From Edwardsiella anguillarum (GTDB lineage: Bacteria > Pseudomonadota > Gammaproteobacteria > Enterobacterales > Enterobacteriaceae), in assembly GCF_008801815.1 (NCBI RefSeq), contig NZ_VZOX01000008.1: a stretch of 64,000 nucleotides of DNA. One strand, given 5' to 3'. A program made the position numbers and the translations under genes. The first letter of the stretch is position 1. Each line of letters begins with the position of its first letter. This document shows positions 43,040 through 52,479 of the stretch, piece after piece. The notes beneath the pieces are model-generated. The model was not told where the DNA came from and did not search any database. It saw only the letters and a list, made by a program, of their open reading frames with translations.

Positions 43040-43063
43040 AGATGGATTAACATCTGGACGGCT
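43040..43063 (-). promoter_or_regulatory. MetJ operator array upstream of metK
   Basis: Three consecutive eight-base boxes on the minus strand read AGCCGTCC, AGATGTTA and ATCCATCT, each near the MetJ consensus AGACGTCT. MetJ repressors bind such tandem boxes cooperatively with S-adenosylmethionine. Position upstream of metK fits feedback repression. Confidence 0.7.
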
Positions 43064-43326
43064 ATTCTAGGCCAAGGCGGTGGGATTTTTCCACTCCTTT
43101 TTTGTCGGAAACGCACTCTAGGGGAGCCCCCCGCACGTCCGGTAATCCGATTGCAGGCGGTGGATACAATTTCATTTTGCTTTTTTAGCCCGTTGTCGGT
43201 ATAAACGGCGCGCGGCTTACCGGTGCATAACGCTTCAACCTGCGTGCTGCCGTTTTCCCCACCGCTGATGGCGTAAAACGGGGCGTTTCGGGGCGGCTAT
43301 GTGTCCCACTTCCGGCCGAGGAGGGT

Positions 43327-43554
43327 ATGGCAGCGCCATACTGTCAGTTTTATCATGCTGTTAACTTTGAAGATCTGCCGTGTGATATGGCAGCGATGGA
43401 GGTGGTTCAGGTAATGATCCGTGCTAAGGCTGTGGTAAAACGTGCCGCTCCCTGCGGCGTACTGCGTCATTGCGACGCGTTTTGTGCAACGCGCCTTCCT
43501 TCCTTTTTATCCTCTTTTCTCGCATTTGCCCGATGTTACCCATCCTTGGGATGA
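43327..43554 (+). other. Possible small ORF (75 codons) in the metK-speA interval
   Basis: An ORF starting ATG GCA GCG directly follows GAGGAGGG, a strong but very close ribosome site. The product (MAAPYCQFYHAVNFEDLPCD and onward) matches no family I know and has mixed codon use. E. coli has the small gene yqgB near speA, but its sequence is not recognisably this one. It may be chance. The remaining interval, 42855-43326 and 43555-43851, contains the metK promoter, MetJ boxes and the speA 5-prime region but no other recognisable gene. Confidence 0.25.
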
Positions 43555-43851
43555 CGGCTTGGGTGTACCTCAGGATTCTTGCGCCGTTTACGGCATCTGA
43601 TGACTGAACAAGGGTAGCCTGTGGCGTCCGGCCGCAGGGGTTTATTCATAGGGGATCGGCGATTCCAATACGTTCCCCGACCCACGGAGTTAACGACGTG
43701 TTTTGTTCTTATACTGATATCGGCCCGGCATTATGTCCGGTGCTGAGCTTTGTGGTCACGCCAAAAATCCCGGCGTGTGGGTTGTTCTATGCAGATGATG
43801 CTGCGATAGTGGCTGGCGCAACGGTTGGCCACGCCGGAAAAGGAGCTGCCC

Positions 43852-45828
43852 GTGTCTGATCTGATTGCACAGTACCCGCAGGATTCGGCAGACAGCTCCC
43901 CTTTGCGTTCCATGCAGGAGGTCGCGATGAGCGATAGTAATGCCAGCAAGATGCTGAGCACCTATAACGTCGCCTACTGGGGTGGCAACTATTACGATGT
44001 GAATGAGCTGGGCCACATCTCCGTGTGCCCGGACCCCGACGTGCCGCAGGCGCGGGTCGATCTGACGGCGCTGGCGCTGCAGATCCAGGCCGATCGCCAG
44101 CAGCGCCTGCCGGCGCTATTCTGCTTTCCGCAGATCCTGCAGCATCGTCTGCGCTCGATCAACGCCGCCTTCCGCCGGGCGCGCGCCTCGTTCGGCTACC
44201 AGGGGGATTACTTCTTGGTGTATCCGATCAAGGTCAACCAGCAGCGGCGGGTGATCGAGTCGCTGGTCAACTCCGGCGAACCGCTGGGGCTGGAGGCTGG
44301 CTCCAAGGCCGAGCTGATGGCGGTACTGGCGCACGCCGGTATGACGCGTAGCGTGATCGTCTGCAACGGCTATAAGGATCGTGAATACATTCGGCTGGCG
44401 CTGATCGGTGAAAAGCTGGGTCACAAGGTCTATCTGGTCATCGAGAAGCTGAGCGAGATAGACGTGGTGCTGGAAGAGGCCAGGCGTCTCGACGTGGTGC
44501 CGCGCCTGGGCGTGCGTGCGCGTCTGGCTTCCCAGGGTTCTGGTAAGTGGCAGTCCAGCGGCGGTGAAAAGTCCAAGTTCGGCCTGGCGGCGGTGCAGGT
44601 CCTGCAGCTGGTGGAGACCCTGCGTCAGGCCGGGCACCTGGATAGCCTGCAGCTGTTGCACTTCCACCTGGGATCGCAGATGGCCAACATTCGCGATATC
44701 GCCACCGGGGTGCGCGAGTCGGCGCGTTTCTACGTCGAACTGCATAAGCTGGGGGTCAATATCCAGTGCTTCGACGTCGGCGGCGGCCTGGGGGTCGACT
44801 ATGAGGGGACCCGCTCCCAGTCCGACTGCTCGGTTAACTACGGCCTGAACGAATACGCCAACAACGTGATCTGGGGCATAGGCGACGCCTGTAACGAACA
44901 CGGCCTGCCGCATCCGACGGTGATCACCGAGTCGGGCAGGGCGGTGACGGCGCACCATACGGTGCTGGTCTCCAATATCATCGGGGTGGAGCGCAACGAA
45001 CTGCCGCAGCCGCAGCCACCGGCCGCCGATGCGCCGCGCGCGCTGCAGAGCCTGTGGGCCACCTGGGAGGAGATGCAGGTGCCTAGCGGCCGCCGTTCGC
45101 TGCGCGAGTGGCTGCATGATAGCCAGCTCGATCTGCACGACGTGCACAGCCAGTATGCCCACGGGATCCTCAGCCTGAGCCAGCGCGCCTGGGCCGAACA
45201 GCAGTATCTGGCCATCTGCAGCCAGCTGCAGACCCAGCTGGATCCCAGCAACCGCGCCCATCGTCCGATCATCGATGAGCTGCAGGAGCGGATGGCCGAT
45301 AAACTGTACGTGAACTTCTCCCTGTTCCAGTCGATGCCGGACGCCTGGGGGATCGATCAGCTGTTCCCGGTGCTGCCCCTCAGCGGGCTGGATAAGGTGC
45401 CGACGCGCCGCGCCGTGCTGCTGGATATCACCTGCGATTCGGACGGCACCATCGATCACTACATCGACGGCGATGGCGTAGCGACCACCATGCCGATGCC
45501 GGAGTACGATCCGCAGGATCCGCCGCTGGTGGGCTTCTTCATGATCGGTGCCTACCAGGAGATCCTGGGCAACATGCATAACCTGTTCGGCGACACCGCC
45601 ACGGTCGATGTGTATGTGTTCGAGGACGGCAGCGTCGAGGTGGACGAATCCTACGACGGCAACTCCGTGGCGGAGATGCTGGAGTATGTGCAGCTCGATC
45701 CGCAGGTGCTGTTGACCCACTTCCGCGATCAGGTGCGCGCGGCCCATCTGGACGAGGCGCTGCAGGCGCAGTTCCTGGAAGAGTTTGAGGCCGGTCTGTA
45801 CGGTTACACCTACCTGGAAGAGGAGTGA
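43852..45828 (+). CDS. speA: Biosynthetic arginine decarboxylase (GTG start)
   Basis: SpeA decarboxylates arginine to agmatine, the first step of the putrescine route completed by SpeB. The product has 658 residues, the E. coli length, when started at GTG 43852 behind AAGGAG. A TTG nine codons upstream is the alternative. Motifs include LRSMQEVAMS, YFLVYPIKVNQ with the PLP lysine, LHFHLGSQMANIRDIA, FDVGGGLGVDYEGT and the catalytic LDITCDSDGTIDHYID. The family is periplasm-linked in older reports. A terminator separates it from speB. Confidence 0.96.
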   Translation: MSDLIAQYPQDSADSSPLRSMQEVAMSDSNASKMLSTYNVAYWGGNYYDVNELGHISVCPDPDVPQARVDLTALALQIQADRQQRLPALFCFPQILQHRLRSINAAFRRARASFGYQGDYFLVYPIKVNQQRRVIESLVNSGEPLGLEAGSKAELMAVLAHAGMTRSVIVCNGYKDREYIRLALIGEKLGHKVYLVIEKLSEIDVVLEEARRLDVVPRLGVRARLASQGSGKWQSSGGEKSKFGLAAVQVLQLVETLRQAGHLDSLQLLHFHLGSQMANIRDIATGVRESARFYVELHKLGVNIQCFDVGGGLGVDYEGTRSQSDCSVNYGLNEYANNVIWGIGDACNEHGLPHPTVITESGRAVTAHHTVLVSNIIGVERNELPQPQPPAADAPRALQSLWATWEEMQVPSGRRSLREWLHDSQLDLHDVHSQYAHGILSLSQRAWAEQQYLAICSQLQTQLDPSNRAHRPIIDELQERMADKLYVNFSLFQSMPDAWGIDQLFPVLPLSGLDKVPTRRAVLLDITCDSDGTIDHYIDGDGVATTMPMPEYDPQDPPLVGFFMIGAYQEILGNMHNLFGDTATVDVYVFEDGSVEVDESYDGNSVAEMLEYVQLDPQVLLTHFRDQVRAAHLDEALQAQFLEEFEAGLYGYTYLEEE

Positions 45829-45930
45829 TCGGTGCCCGGCGGCGCGGCGTCGCCGGGGAGATCCTCTGGGCTTGCAGTTGCGGTGGGTTGTCGCCATAAT
45901 CGGCGAAATGCACTGCCAAACGAACTGATA

Positions 45931-45972
45931 ATCCCTTCCTCGTCGGGTTAACGACGCGGGAGGGATTTTTTT
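45931..45972 (+). terminator. speA terminator
   Basis: ATCCCTTCC and CGTCG pair with CGACG and GGAGGGAT around a GGTTAA loop, with two weak positions, followed by eight T. It lies about 100 bases after speA. Confidence 0.88.
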
Positions 45973-46037
45973 TCATCGCGACTCCGTCAGCCTGGCCGAT
46001 ACGCGGCGCGGCGACGGGATTTATAGGAGGAGTGAGT

Positions 46038-46952
46038 ATGTGTACTCTGGGGCATAAGCCTGATAACTCTCTGGTATCCAACGCCTTTGGTTTCCTGCGT
46101 CTGCCGCTGGACTTCATGCCGTATGACGGCGACGCCGACTGGGTGATCACCGGGGTGCCGTTCGATATGGCGACCTCCGGCCGCGCGGGTGGCCGACACG
46201 GGCCGGCGGCGATCCGTCAGGTTTCGACCAACCTGGCCTGGGAAGGCAAGCGCTGGCCGTGGAACTTCGATATGCGCGACCGCCTGAAGGTGGTGGACTG
46301 CGGCGACGTGGTCTTCAGCTTTGGCGACGCCCAGGAGATGAGCGATAACCTACAGGCTCACGCCGAGCGTCTGTTGGCCAGCGGGAAACGCTGCCTGACC
46401 TTTGGCGGTGACCATTTCATCACCCTGCCGCTGCTGCGCGCTCACGCCAAGCACTTCGGCAAAATGGCGCTGGTGCACTTCGACGCCCATACCGATACCT
46501 ATGCGCACGGCAGCAAGTTCGATCACGGCACCATGTTCTTCCATGCGCCGAACGAGGGGCTGATCGATCCGCAGCATTCGGTGCAGATCGGTATTCGCAC
46601 CGAGTACGATCGTGACAACGGCTTTACCGTGCTGGACGCGGCCCAGGTGAACGATCGCAGCGTAGAGGATGTGCTGGCCGAGGTGAAGCGTATCGTCGGC
46701 GATATGCCGGTCTATCTGACCTTTGACATCGATTGCCTGGATCCGGCCCACGCGCCGGGCACCGGTACGCCGGTGATCGGCGGCCTGACCTCCGATCGCG
46801 CCCTGAAGCTGGTGCGTGGTCTGCAGGATCTGGACATCGTCGGCATGGACGTGGTGGAAGTCGCGCCGGCCTACGATCAGTCGGAGATCACCGCCCTGGC
46901 GGCGGCGACCCTGGCGCTGGAGATGCTGTATATCCAGGCGGCGAAGAAGTAA
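46038..46952 (+). CDS. speB: Agmatinase
   Basis: SpeB hydrolyses agmatine to putrescine and urea with two Mn ions. The 304-residue product (E. coli 306) has the ureohydrolase metal motifs FGGDHFITLP, HFDAHTDTY and FDIDCLDPAHAPGTGTP, and ends in LEMLYIQAAKK. ATG 46038 has AGGAGG seven bases before it; the GTG two codons earlier is too close to that site. With speA it converts arginine to putrescine; SpeF at the window start supplies putrescine from ornithine. Confidence 0.96.
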   Translation: MCTLGHKPDNSLVSNAFGFLRLPLDFMPYDGDADWVITGVPFDMATSGRAGGRHGPAAIRQVSTNLAWEGKRWPWNFDMRDRLKVVDCGDVVFSFGDAQEMSDNLQAHAERLLASGKRCLTFGGDHFITLPLLRAHAKHFGKMALVHFDAHTDTYAHGSKFDHGTMFFHAPNEGLIDPQHSVQIGIRTEYDRDNGFTVLDAAQVNDRSVEDVLAEVKRIVGDMPVYLTFDIDCLDPAHAPGTGTPVIGGLTSDRALKLVRGLQDLDIVGMDVVEVAPAYDQSEITALAAATLALEMLYIQAAKK

Positions 46953-46970
46953 TCTTCGCTGAGCGCGCGA

Positions 46971-46996
46971 GGCCGGGCAGACGCCCGGCCTTTTTT
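46971..46996 (+). terminator. speB terminator
   Basis: GGCCGGGC (46971-46978) and GCCCGGCC (46983-46990) form a perfect stem with an AGAC loop, then TTTTTT. Confidence 0.94.
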
Positions 46997-47044
46997 GTGT
47001 CTTGAAAACTCCCCGGCTCACCGGAGGCTGTTTATGCGCCGCGA

Positions 47045-48667
47045 TCACACCCCGCCGCCATACGAGGCACGAGCCTGGCGGTAGAGCGCCAGACGCACTT
47101 CGCGCGCCTTTTCAAACTCCTTATTCATGATCAGCGGGCGGATCTCCTTCTGGTAGACCTGAATGCTGGTCTGCCCCTGATGGTTATGGTAGCCGGGCAG
47201 ATGGCTGCGCCAGCGCCGGTCGATGATCGCCTCCTGGCTGTAGAAGGGATCGACCTGATTGCGCACATACTCGTCGAAGCGGGCGCGCAGCGCCTGACGC
47301 TCGGCCTGATGCGCCGGCGAGTGCGCCAGGTTGCGCGTCTCTCCCGGATCCTGCTGCAGATCGTAGAGCTCCTCTTCTTCATTCTCTTTATACAGGATGT
47401 ACTTATAGCGTTCGGTGCGCAGCATGCGCGCCGGCTGTACGTCGACGTTGCGATCGGTATTCCACTGGGTAATGACCTCATCGCGCCACGCGTCGGGCTG
47501 CTCGCCGCGCAGAATTGGCAGCAGGGAGCGGCCGTACAGGCCGGGCGGCGGCGTCAGGCCCGCGTAGTCGCACAGGGTCGGCAGCAGATCGCACAGGGAG
47601 GTCAGGTGGCGGCTGCTGGCCTGGGGACGGATGCCGGGGCCGGCGAAAACCAACGGCACGTTGGTGGACTCTTCATAGAACCAGTTCATCTTGGCCACCA
47701 GGCGGTGGGCGCCCATGGCATCGCCGTGGTCGGCAAAGAAGACCACCAGGGTATCGTCCGCGTGGCCGCTGGCGCGCAGCGCGCTCAGTACCTGGCCGAT
47801 GAAGCCATCGGCCAGCTCGGTGAAGTGATAGTAGGCCTTGAGATACTGGCGGAAGTTGAGCGCGTTCCAGTTGGCGGCCTGCATCACCCGGTTATGGGTG
47901 CAGCAGGCATACTGAATCGCCAGGGGGCGGTTGGGCAGATCGGCGGAGGTGTCAAAGTTATCCAGCAGCGGCGGCAGGGGGCCCAGGCCGTCGATATCGC
48001 CGTGCGGACCGGCAAAGGCCCCGGTCCAGCCGTTGATGTTATGGGGATTATTGAATTCGATCGCCAGCATAAACGGCGCATCGGCGCCGCGCCCCTTCAG
48101 GGTGTCGATATACTTCAGGCTCTCCCGCAGGCAGTAGACATCCTCACGGGTATCGTAATCGACCGGGTAGGCGGCCGGACTGTCGTAGGGCAGCTCGATC
48201 TGGTCGGCGCAGGTGAACCCCTTGAGCGCGCCGTAGTCGTGGCGCTTGCCGAAGTGGCGGCATTCGTAGCCCGCCTGGCTGAACAGTTCGCCCAGCGTCA
48301 CCATATCCTGCGGGACGTTGGGGCTGTCGTTGGCGATCACCCCGGTCTGATGGGGCAGACGGCCGGTCCAGTAGCAGGCGCGCGACGGGGCGCACAGCGG
48401 GTAGGGGCAGTAGGCCTGTTCAAAGCGGGTGCCGCGGGCGATCAGGCTGTCGATGGCCGGGGTGTTGACCTGGGGATTGCCATAGCCCCCCACGCCGCGC
48501 CGCGCCAGCTGATCGGCGGTGATGATGACGATATTGCGCGGAGGGGACTTGGCGCCCGCGCCCGTGCCGGCGGGGGCATCGCTGGCGGCCAGCGCCGGCG
48601 CACCGAGGGCGACTCCGGCCATCCCGCCGGCGGTTCGCTGTAAAAATTCGCGTCGAGAAAGAGACAT
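47045..48667 (-). CDS. Tat-exported sulfatase (Cys-type)
   Basis: The 540-residue product begins MSLSRREFLQRTAGG, a twin-arginine signal, so it folds and binds metal before export. The sulfatase core shows NIVIITADQLARRGVGGYGNP (metal Asp), the modification motif CAPSRACYWTGRLPHQTG, whose first Cys becomes formylglycine, VVFFADHGDAMGAH (second metal site) and KMNWFYEESTNVPLVF. It resembles choline-sulfatase/arylsulfatase-type enzymes, but the substrate is unknown. A formylglycine-generating maturase is needed and is not encoded in the window. In E. coli this position between speB and tktA holds an unrelated protease gene. ATG 48667 has AAGGAA upstream. Confidence 0.85.
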   Translation of the reverse strand: MSLSRREFLQRTAGGMAGVALGAPALAASDAPAGTGAGAKSPPRNIVIITADQLARRGVGGYGNPQVNTPAIDSLIARGTRFEQAYCPYPLCAPSRACYWTGRLPHQTGVIANDSPNVPQDMVTLGELFSQAGYECRHFGKRHDYGALKGFTCADQIELPYDSPAAYPVDYDTREDVYCLRESLKYIDTLKGRGADAPFMLAIEFNNPHNINGWTGAFAGPHGDIDGLGPLPPLLDNFDTSADLPNRPLAIQYACCTHNRVMQAANWNALNFRQYLKAYYHFTELADGFIGQVLSALRASGHADDTLVVFFADHGDAMGAHRLVAKMNWFYEESTNVPLVFAGPGIRPQASSRHLTSLCDLLPTLCDYAGLTPPPGLYGRSLLPILRGEQPDAWRDEVITQWNTDRNVDVQPARMLRTERYKYILYKENEEEELYDLQQDPGETRNLAHSPAHQAERQALRARFDEYVRNQVDPFYSQEAIIDRRWRSHLPGYHNHQGQTSIQVYQKEIRPLIMNKEFEKAREVRLALYRQARASYGGGV

Positions 48668-49078
48668 GGTCGATTCCTTTTTATTGTTCGAAAGCAAAGA
48701 TAACAATTCGAAACAATATTTCACCGCGATATCGATCGCATAACGCACAATCAAAAGAAAAAGAAAGTATTTTGCGCGCAAATAGACCGCGGCGGCGCGC
48801 ACGGTGAAAAATCCATCTTTGCGCAATGCAGGTCAAAAAAGGACGCCGATTGCGCAAGCGCTGTACGCCGCGGGGCGGGGCGGCGTCGGTTTTGTGCTAC
48901 CCTGCCCCGTCAGGCCATACTGTCCCGCGGCGTCGGGAGAACGGTGTGAGTGCGTATCATCGCGGATTTTTCGGCGCGGCCCCTTGACGGCGCCGCGATT
49001 AAGGATTGCCGTTTTCACTCCGAGTCTGAGACAATATGGCGAACCCTTGTTTTCATACAATCCGACTTGGAGTAGAAC
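48668..49078. promoter_or_regulatory. Divergent region between sulfatase and tktA
   Basis: About 410 bases without a gene. The sulfatase side (48680-48800) is AT-rich. The tktA side carries GGAGTAGAAC as ribosome site. No operator is recognised. Confidence 0.45.
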
Positions 49079-51073
49079 ATGTCCTCTCGTAAAGAGCTTG
49101 CCAATGCTATCCGTGCCCTGAGCATGGATGCGGTGCAGAAGGCCAAATCCGGTCATCCGGGCGCCCCGATGGGGATGGCGGATATCGCCGAAGTCCTGTG
49201 GCGTGATTACATGAACCATAACCCGGTTAACCCGCACTGGGCCGATCGCGACCGCTTTGTGTTGTCCAATGGCCATGGTTCTATGCTGATTTATAGCCTG
49301 CTGCACCTTACCGGCTATGATCTTCCGATGTCTGAGCTGGAAAACTTCCGCCAGCTGCACTCCAAGACCCCGGGTCACCCGGAGTATGGCTATACCCCGG
49401 GCGTTGAGACCACCACCGGTCCGCTGGGCCAGGGCATTGCCAACGCCGTCGGCATGGCCATCGCCGAGCGCACGCTGGGCGCGCAGTTCAACCGCCCGGG
49501 CCACGAGATCGTCGACCACTACACCTACGCCTTCATGGGCGACGGCTGCATGATGGAAGGCATCTCCCACGAGGTCTGCTCTCTGGCCGGTACCCTGAAG
49601 CTGGGCAAGCTGATCGCGTTCTATGATGACAACGGTATCTCCATCGACGGCCACGTTGACGGTTGGTTCACCGATGATACCGCCAAGCGTTTTGAAGCCT
49701 ACGGCTGGCACGTGGTGCGCGGCGTAGACGGTCACGACAGCGCCGCTATCAAGGCCGCTATCGAAGAGGCGCGCAGCGTAAGCGACAAGCCGTCCCTGCT
49801 GATGTGCAAAACCGTCATCGGCTTCGGTTCGCCGAACAAGGCCGGTACCCATGACTCCCACGGCGCGCCGCTGGGCGATGCCGAGATTGCGGCGACCCGC
49901 GCTCAGCTGGGCTGGAACTACCCGCCGTTTGTCATCCCGCAGGAAATCTATGCCCAGTGGGATGCCAAAGAGGCCGGCAAGGCCAAAGAGCAGGCCTGGG
50001 ACGCCCGCTTCGCCGCCTATCAGGCCGCGTTCCCGCAGCTGGCCGCCGAGTTCACGCGCCGTATCAACGGCGAACTGCCGGCCAGCTGGGACAGCGAATC
50101 CCGTCAGTTTATCGAACAGCTGCAGGCCCATCCGGCCAAGATCGCCAGCCGTAAGGCGTCACAGAATGCGCTGGAAGCGTTTGGCAAGCTGCTGCCGGAG
50201 TTCCTGGGCGGCTCCGCCGACCTGGCGCCGAGCAACCTGACCATGTGGTCCGGCTCCAAGGCGCTGAACGAAGACGCCGCGGGCAACTACATCCACTATG
50301 GCGTGCGCGAGTTCGGCATGACCGCTATCATCAATGGCGTTGCGTTGCACGGTGGCTTTATCCCCTACGGTGCCACCTTCCTGATGTTCATGGAGTATGC
50401 CCGCAACGCCATGCGTATGGCTGCCCTGATGAAGATCCGTAACATCCAGGTCTACACCCATGACTCCATCGGTCTGGGCGAAGACGGCCCGACCCATCAG
50501 CCGGTCGAGCAGATGGCCAGCCTGCGCACCACGCCGAACATGAACACCTGGCGTCCGTGTGACCAGGTGGAGTCCGCCGTGGCCTGGAAGAAGGCCATCG
50601 AGCGTCTGGACGGCCCGTCAGCGCTGATCTTCTCCCGCCAGAACCTGACCCAGATGGATCGCAGCGCCGAGCAGCTGGCCAACGTTGAACGCGGCGCCTA
50701 CATTCTGCAGGACTGTGCCGGTCAGCCGGAGCTGATCTTCATTGCCACCGGTTCCGAAGTGGAGCTGGCGATGAACGCCGCGGCCGCGCTGAGCGCCGAA
50801 GGGCGTCAGGTCCGCGTGGTCTCCATGCCGTCGACTGAGGTGTTCGACAAGCAGGACGCCGCCTACCGCGAAGCCGTGCTGCCGTCCGCGGTCAGCGCCC
50901 GCGTGGCGGTTGAGGCCGGTATCGCCGACTTCTGGTTCAAGTACGTCGGTCTGAACGGGGCGGTCGTTGGCATGACCTCCTTCGGCGAGTCCGCGCCGGC
51001 CGAGCAGCTGTTCGTCGAGTTCGGCTTTACCGTCGACAACGTGCTGGCCAAGGCCCGCGCGCTGCTGAAGTAA
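49079..51073 (+). CDS. tktA: Transketolase
   Basis: Transketolase moves two-carbon units in the pentose phosphate pathway using thiamine diphosphate and Mg. The 664-residue product (E. coli 663) has KSGHPGAPMGMADIAE, GDGCMMEGISHEVCSLAGTL (diphosphate-binding GDG...), GFGSPNKAGTHDSHGAPLG and the pyrimidine-domain GEDGPTHQPVEQMASLR. The high use of preferred codons fits high expression. It opens the tktA-epd-pgk-fbaA sugar-phosphate block. Confidence 0.97.
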   Translation: MSSRKELANAIRALSMDAVQKAKSGHPGAPMGMADIAEVLWRDYMNHNPVNPHWADRDRFVLSNGHGSMLIYSLLHLTGYDLPMSELENFRQLHSKTPGHPEYGYTPGVETTTGPLGQGIANAVGMAIAERTLGAQFNRPGHEIVDHYTYAFMGDGCMMEGISHEVCSLAGTLKLGKLIAFYDDNGISIDGHVDGWFTDDTAKRFEAYGWHVVRGVDGHDSAAIKAAIEEARSVSDKPSLLMCKTVIGFGSPNKAGTHDSHGAPLGDAEIAATRAQLGWNYPPFVIPQEIYAQWDAKEAGKAKEQAWDARFAAYQAAFPQLAAEFTRRINGELPASWDSESRQFIEQLQAHPAKIASRKASQNALEAFGKLLPEFLGGSADLAPSNLTMWSGSKALNEDAAGNYIHYGVREFGMTAIINGVALHGGFIPYGATFLMFMEYARNAMRMAALMKIRNIQVYTHDSIGLGEDGPTHQPVEQMASLRTTPNMNTWRPCDQVESAVAWKKAIERLDGPSALIFSRQNLTQMDRSAEQLANVERGAYILQDCAGQPELIFIATGSEVELAMNAAAALSAEGRQVRVVSMPSTEVFDKQDAAYREAVLPSAVSARVAVEAGIADFWFKYVGLNGAVVGMTSFGESAPAEQLFVEFGFTVDNVLAKARALLK

Positions 51074-51096
51074 GCCGTCCGCGGTAGAAAAAGATG

Positions 51097-51120
51097 AACG
51101 GGGCGTCTGCCCCGTTTTTT
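51097..51120 (+). terminator. tktA terminator
   Basis: AACGGGGC (51097-51104) and GCCCCGTT (51109-51116) pair around GTCT, followed by T residues to 51120. Confidence 0.93.
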
Positions 51121-51260
51121 CTGCCGGCGCATCGGGCGCGATCTATGCACCGATTTCGCATTAAATTGTGATGTAATGCACGTTTCCATTCAAATTCACC
51201 TCTGCGCTTCCCGCTTTTTCTCTCCCGTGTTTTCTTTGCGCCGCGTTTGGTTTATTCTTG

Positions 51261-51276
51261 GCTGAAGCGTTTCAGT
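51261..51276. promoter_or_regulatory. Cra (FruR)-type operator upstream of epd
   Basis: GCTGAAGCGTTTCAGT contains the dyad CTGAA-GCGT-TTCAG, matching the Cra pattern TGAAnCGnTT. In E. coli Cra controls the epd-pgk promoter, so the site is expected here, 121 bases before the epd start. Confidence 0.6.
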
Positions 51277-51396
51277 TGATGGGGGAAGCGGCGACGAATT
51301 GATGGGGCCAGTGGCGTTTTTGCTGCCGGAATCCGCCCCGGCGTCGCGGGCATGGATTACTCTGAGCGTCTGTTTGCCGGACGAGGAAAGAGTAAG

Positions 51397-52422
51397 ATGA
51401 CCATTCGTATCGCCATTAACGGTTTTGGCCGCATCGGCCGCAACGTACTGCGGGCGCTGTATGAGTCGGGACGGCAGACGCAGATGCGCGTCGTCGCGAT
51501 CAATGAGCTGGCGGCCGCCGAGGGGATGGCGCACCTGTTGCAATATGACACCTGCCACGGCCGGTTTGCCTGGTCGGTGCGCCAGCAGGATGACGAGCTG
51601 TGGGTCGGCGACGATTGCATTCGTCTGCTGCACCGGCCGCAGATCGCCGATCTGCCTTGGGAGGCGCTGCAGGTCGATGTGGTGCTGGACTGTAGCGGCG
51701 TTTATGGCAGCCGGGCGGATGGCGAGGCTCATCTTCTGGCGGGGGCCGGTAAAGTGCTGTTTTCCCACCCCGGCGGCCATGACCTTGATGCCACCGTGGT
51801 CTACGGGGTGAATCAGGAGTGTCTATTGGCGGAGCATCGCATCGTCTCCAACGCCTCCTGTACCACCAACTGTATCATCCCGGTGATTAAACTGCTGGAC
51901 GATGCCTTTGGCATCGACTCGGGCGCAGTGACCACCATCCACTCGTCGATGAACGACCAGCAGGTGATCGATGCCTACCATCCGGATCTGCGGCGAACCC
52001 GGGCGGCCAGCCACTCGATCATTCCGGTGGACACCAAGCTGGCGGCGGGTATTGCACGCGTTTTGCCGCAGTTTCGCGATCGCTTTGAGGCGATCTCGGT
52101 ACGGGTACCGACGCTGAATGTGACCGCCATCGATCTCAGCGTCAGCGTGCGTACGCCGGTGCGGGTAGACGAGGTAAACGGCCTGCTGCAAAAGGCAGCA
52201 TCGACGGCATTTCATGGTATAGTTGATTACACAGAATTACCGCTGGTCTCGACCGACTTTAATCACGACCCGCACAGCGCCATCGTGGACGGCACCCAGA
52301 CGCGGGTCAGTGGTCGGCATTTGATTAAAACGTTGGTCTGGTGCGACAACGAATGGGGCTTCGCCAACCGGATGCTGGATACTACGCTGGCGATGACCCG
52401 GGCAGTTTCTAATGCGTCGTAG
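51397..52422 (+). CDS. epd: D-erythrose-4-phosphate dehydrogenase
   Basis: Epd oxidises erythrose-4-phosphate for pyridoxal phosphate synthesis and resembles glyceraldehyde-3-phosphate dehydrogenase. The 341-residue product (E. coli 339) has the NAD site INGFGRIGRNVLRAL, the catalytic Cys in SNASCTTNCIIPVIK, and WCDNEWGFANRMLD. The family-specific form of these motifs separates it from GapA. The start at 51397 follows GAGGAAAG; the longer frame from 51352 is not conserved. It is probably co-transcribed with pgk. Confidence 0.95.
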   Translation: MTIRIAINGFGRIGRNVLRALYESGRQTQMRVVAINELAAAEGMAHLLQYDTCHGRFAWSVRQQDDELWVGDDCIRLLHRPQIADLPWEALQVDVVLDCSGVYGSRADGEAHLLAGAGKVLFSHPGGHDLDATVVYGVNQECLLAEHRIVSNASCTTNCIIPVIKLLDDAFGIDSGAVTTIHSSMNDQQVIDAYHPDLRRTRAASHSIIPVDTKLAAGIARVLPQFRDRFEAISVRVPTLNVTAIDLSVSVRTPVRVDEVNGLLQKAASTAFHGIVDYTELPLVSTDFNHDPHSAIVDGTQTRVSGRHLIKTLVWCDNEWGFANRMLDTTLAMTRAVSNAS

Positions 52423-52479
52423 CCGCGTGCGGCGACACAGCTTAAAGCAACTTTTAGAGAATCAATGAGAGGATTCACC

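Noticed and set aside
44116..45897. 593-codon antisense ORF in speA
   Set aside because: It mirrors the conserved speA coding sequence; composition is typical of antisense frames in GC-rich DNA.
47180..48643. 487-codon antisense ORF in the sulfatase gene
   Set aside because: The opposite strand carries an intact sulfatase with signal and active-site motifs, so this is a shadow.
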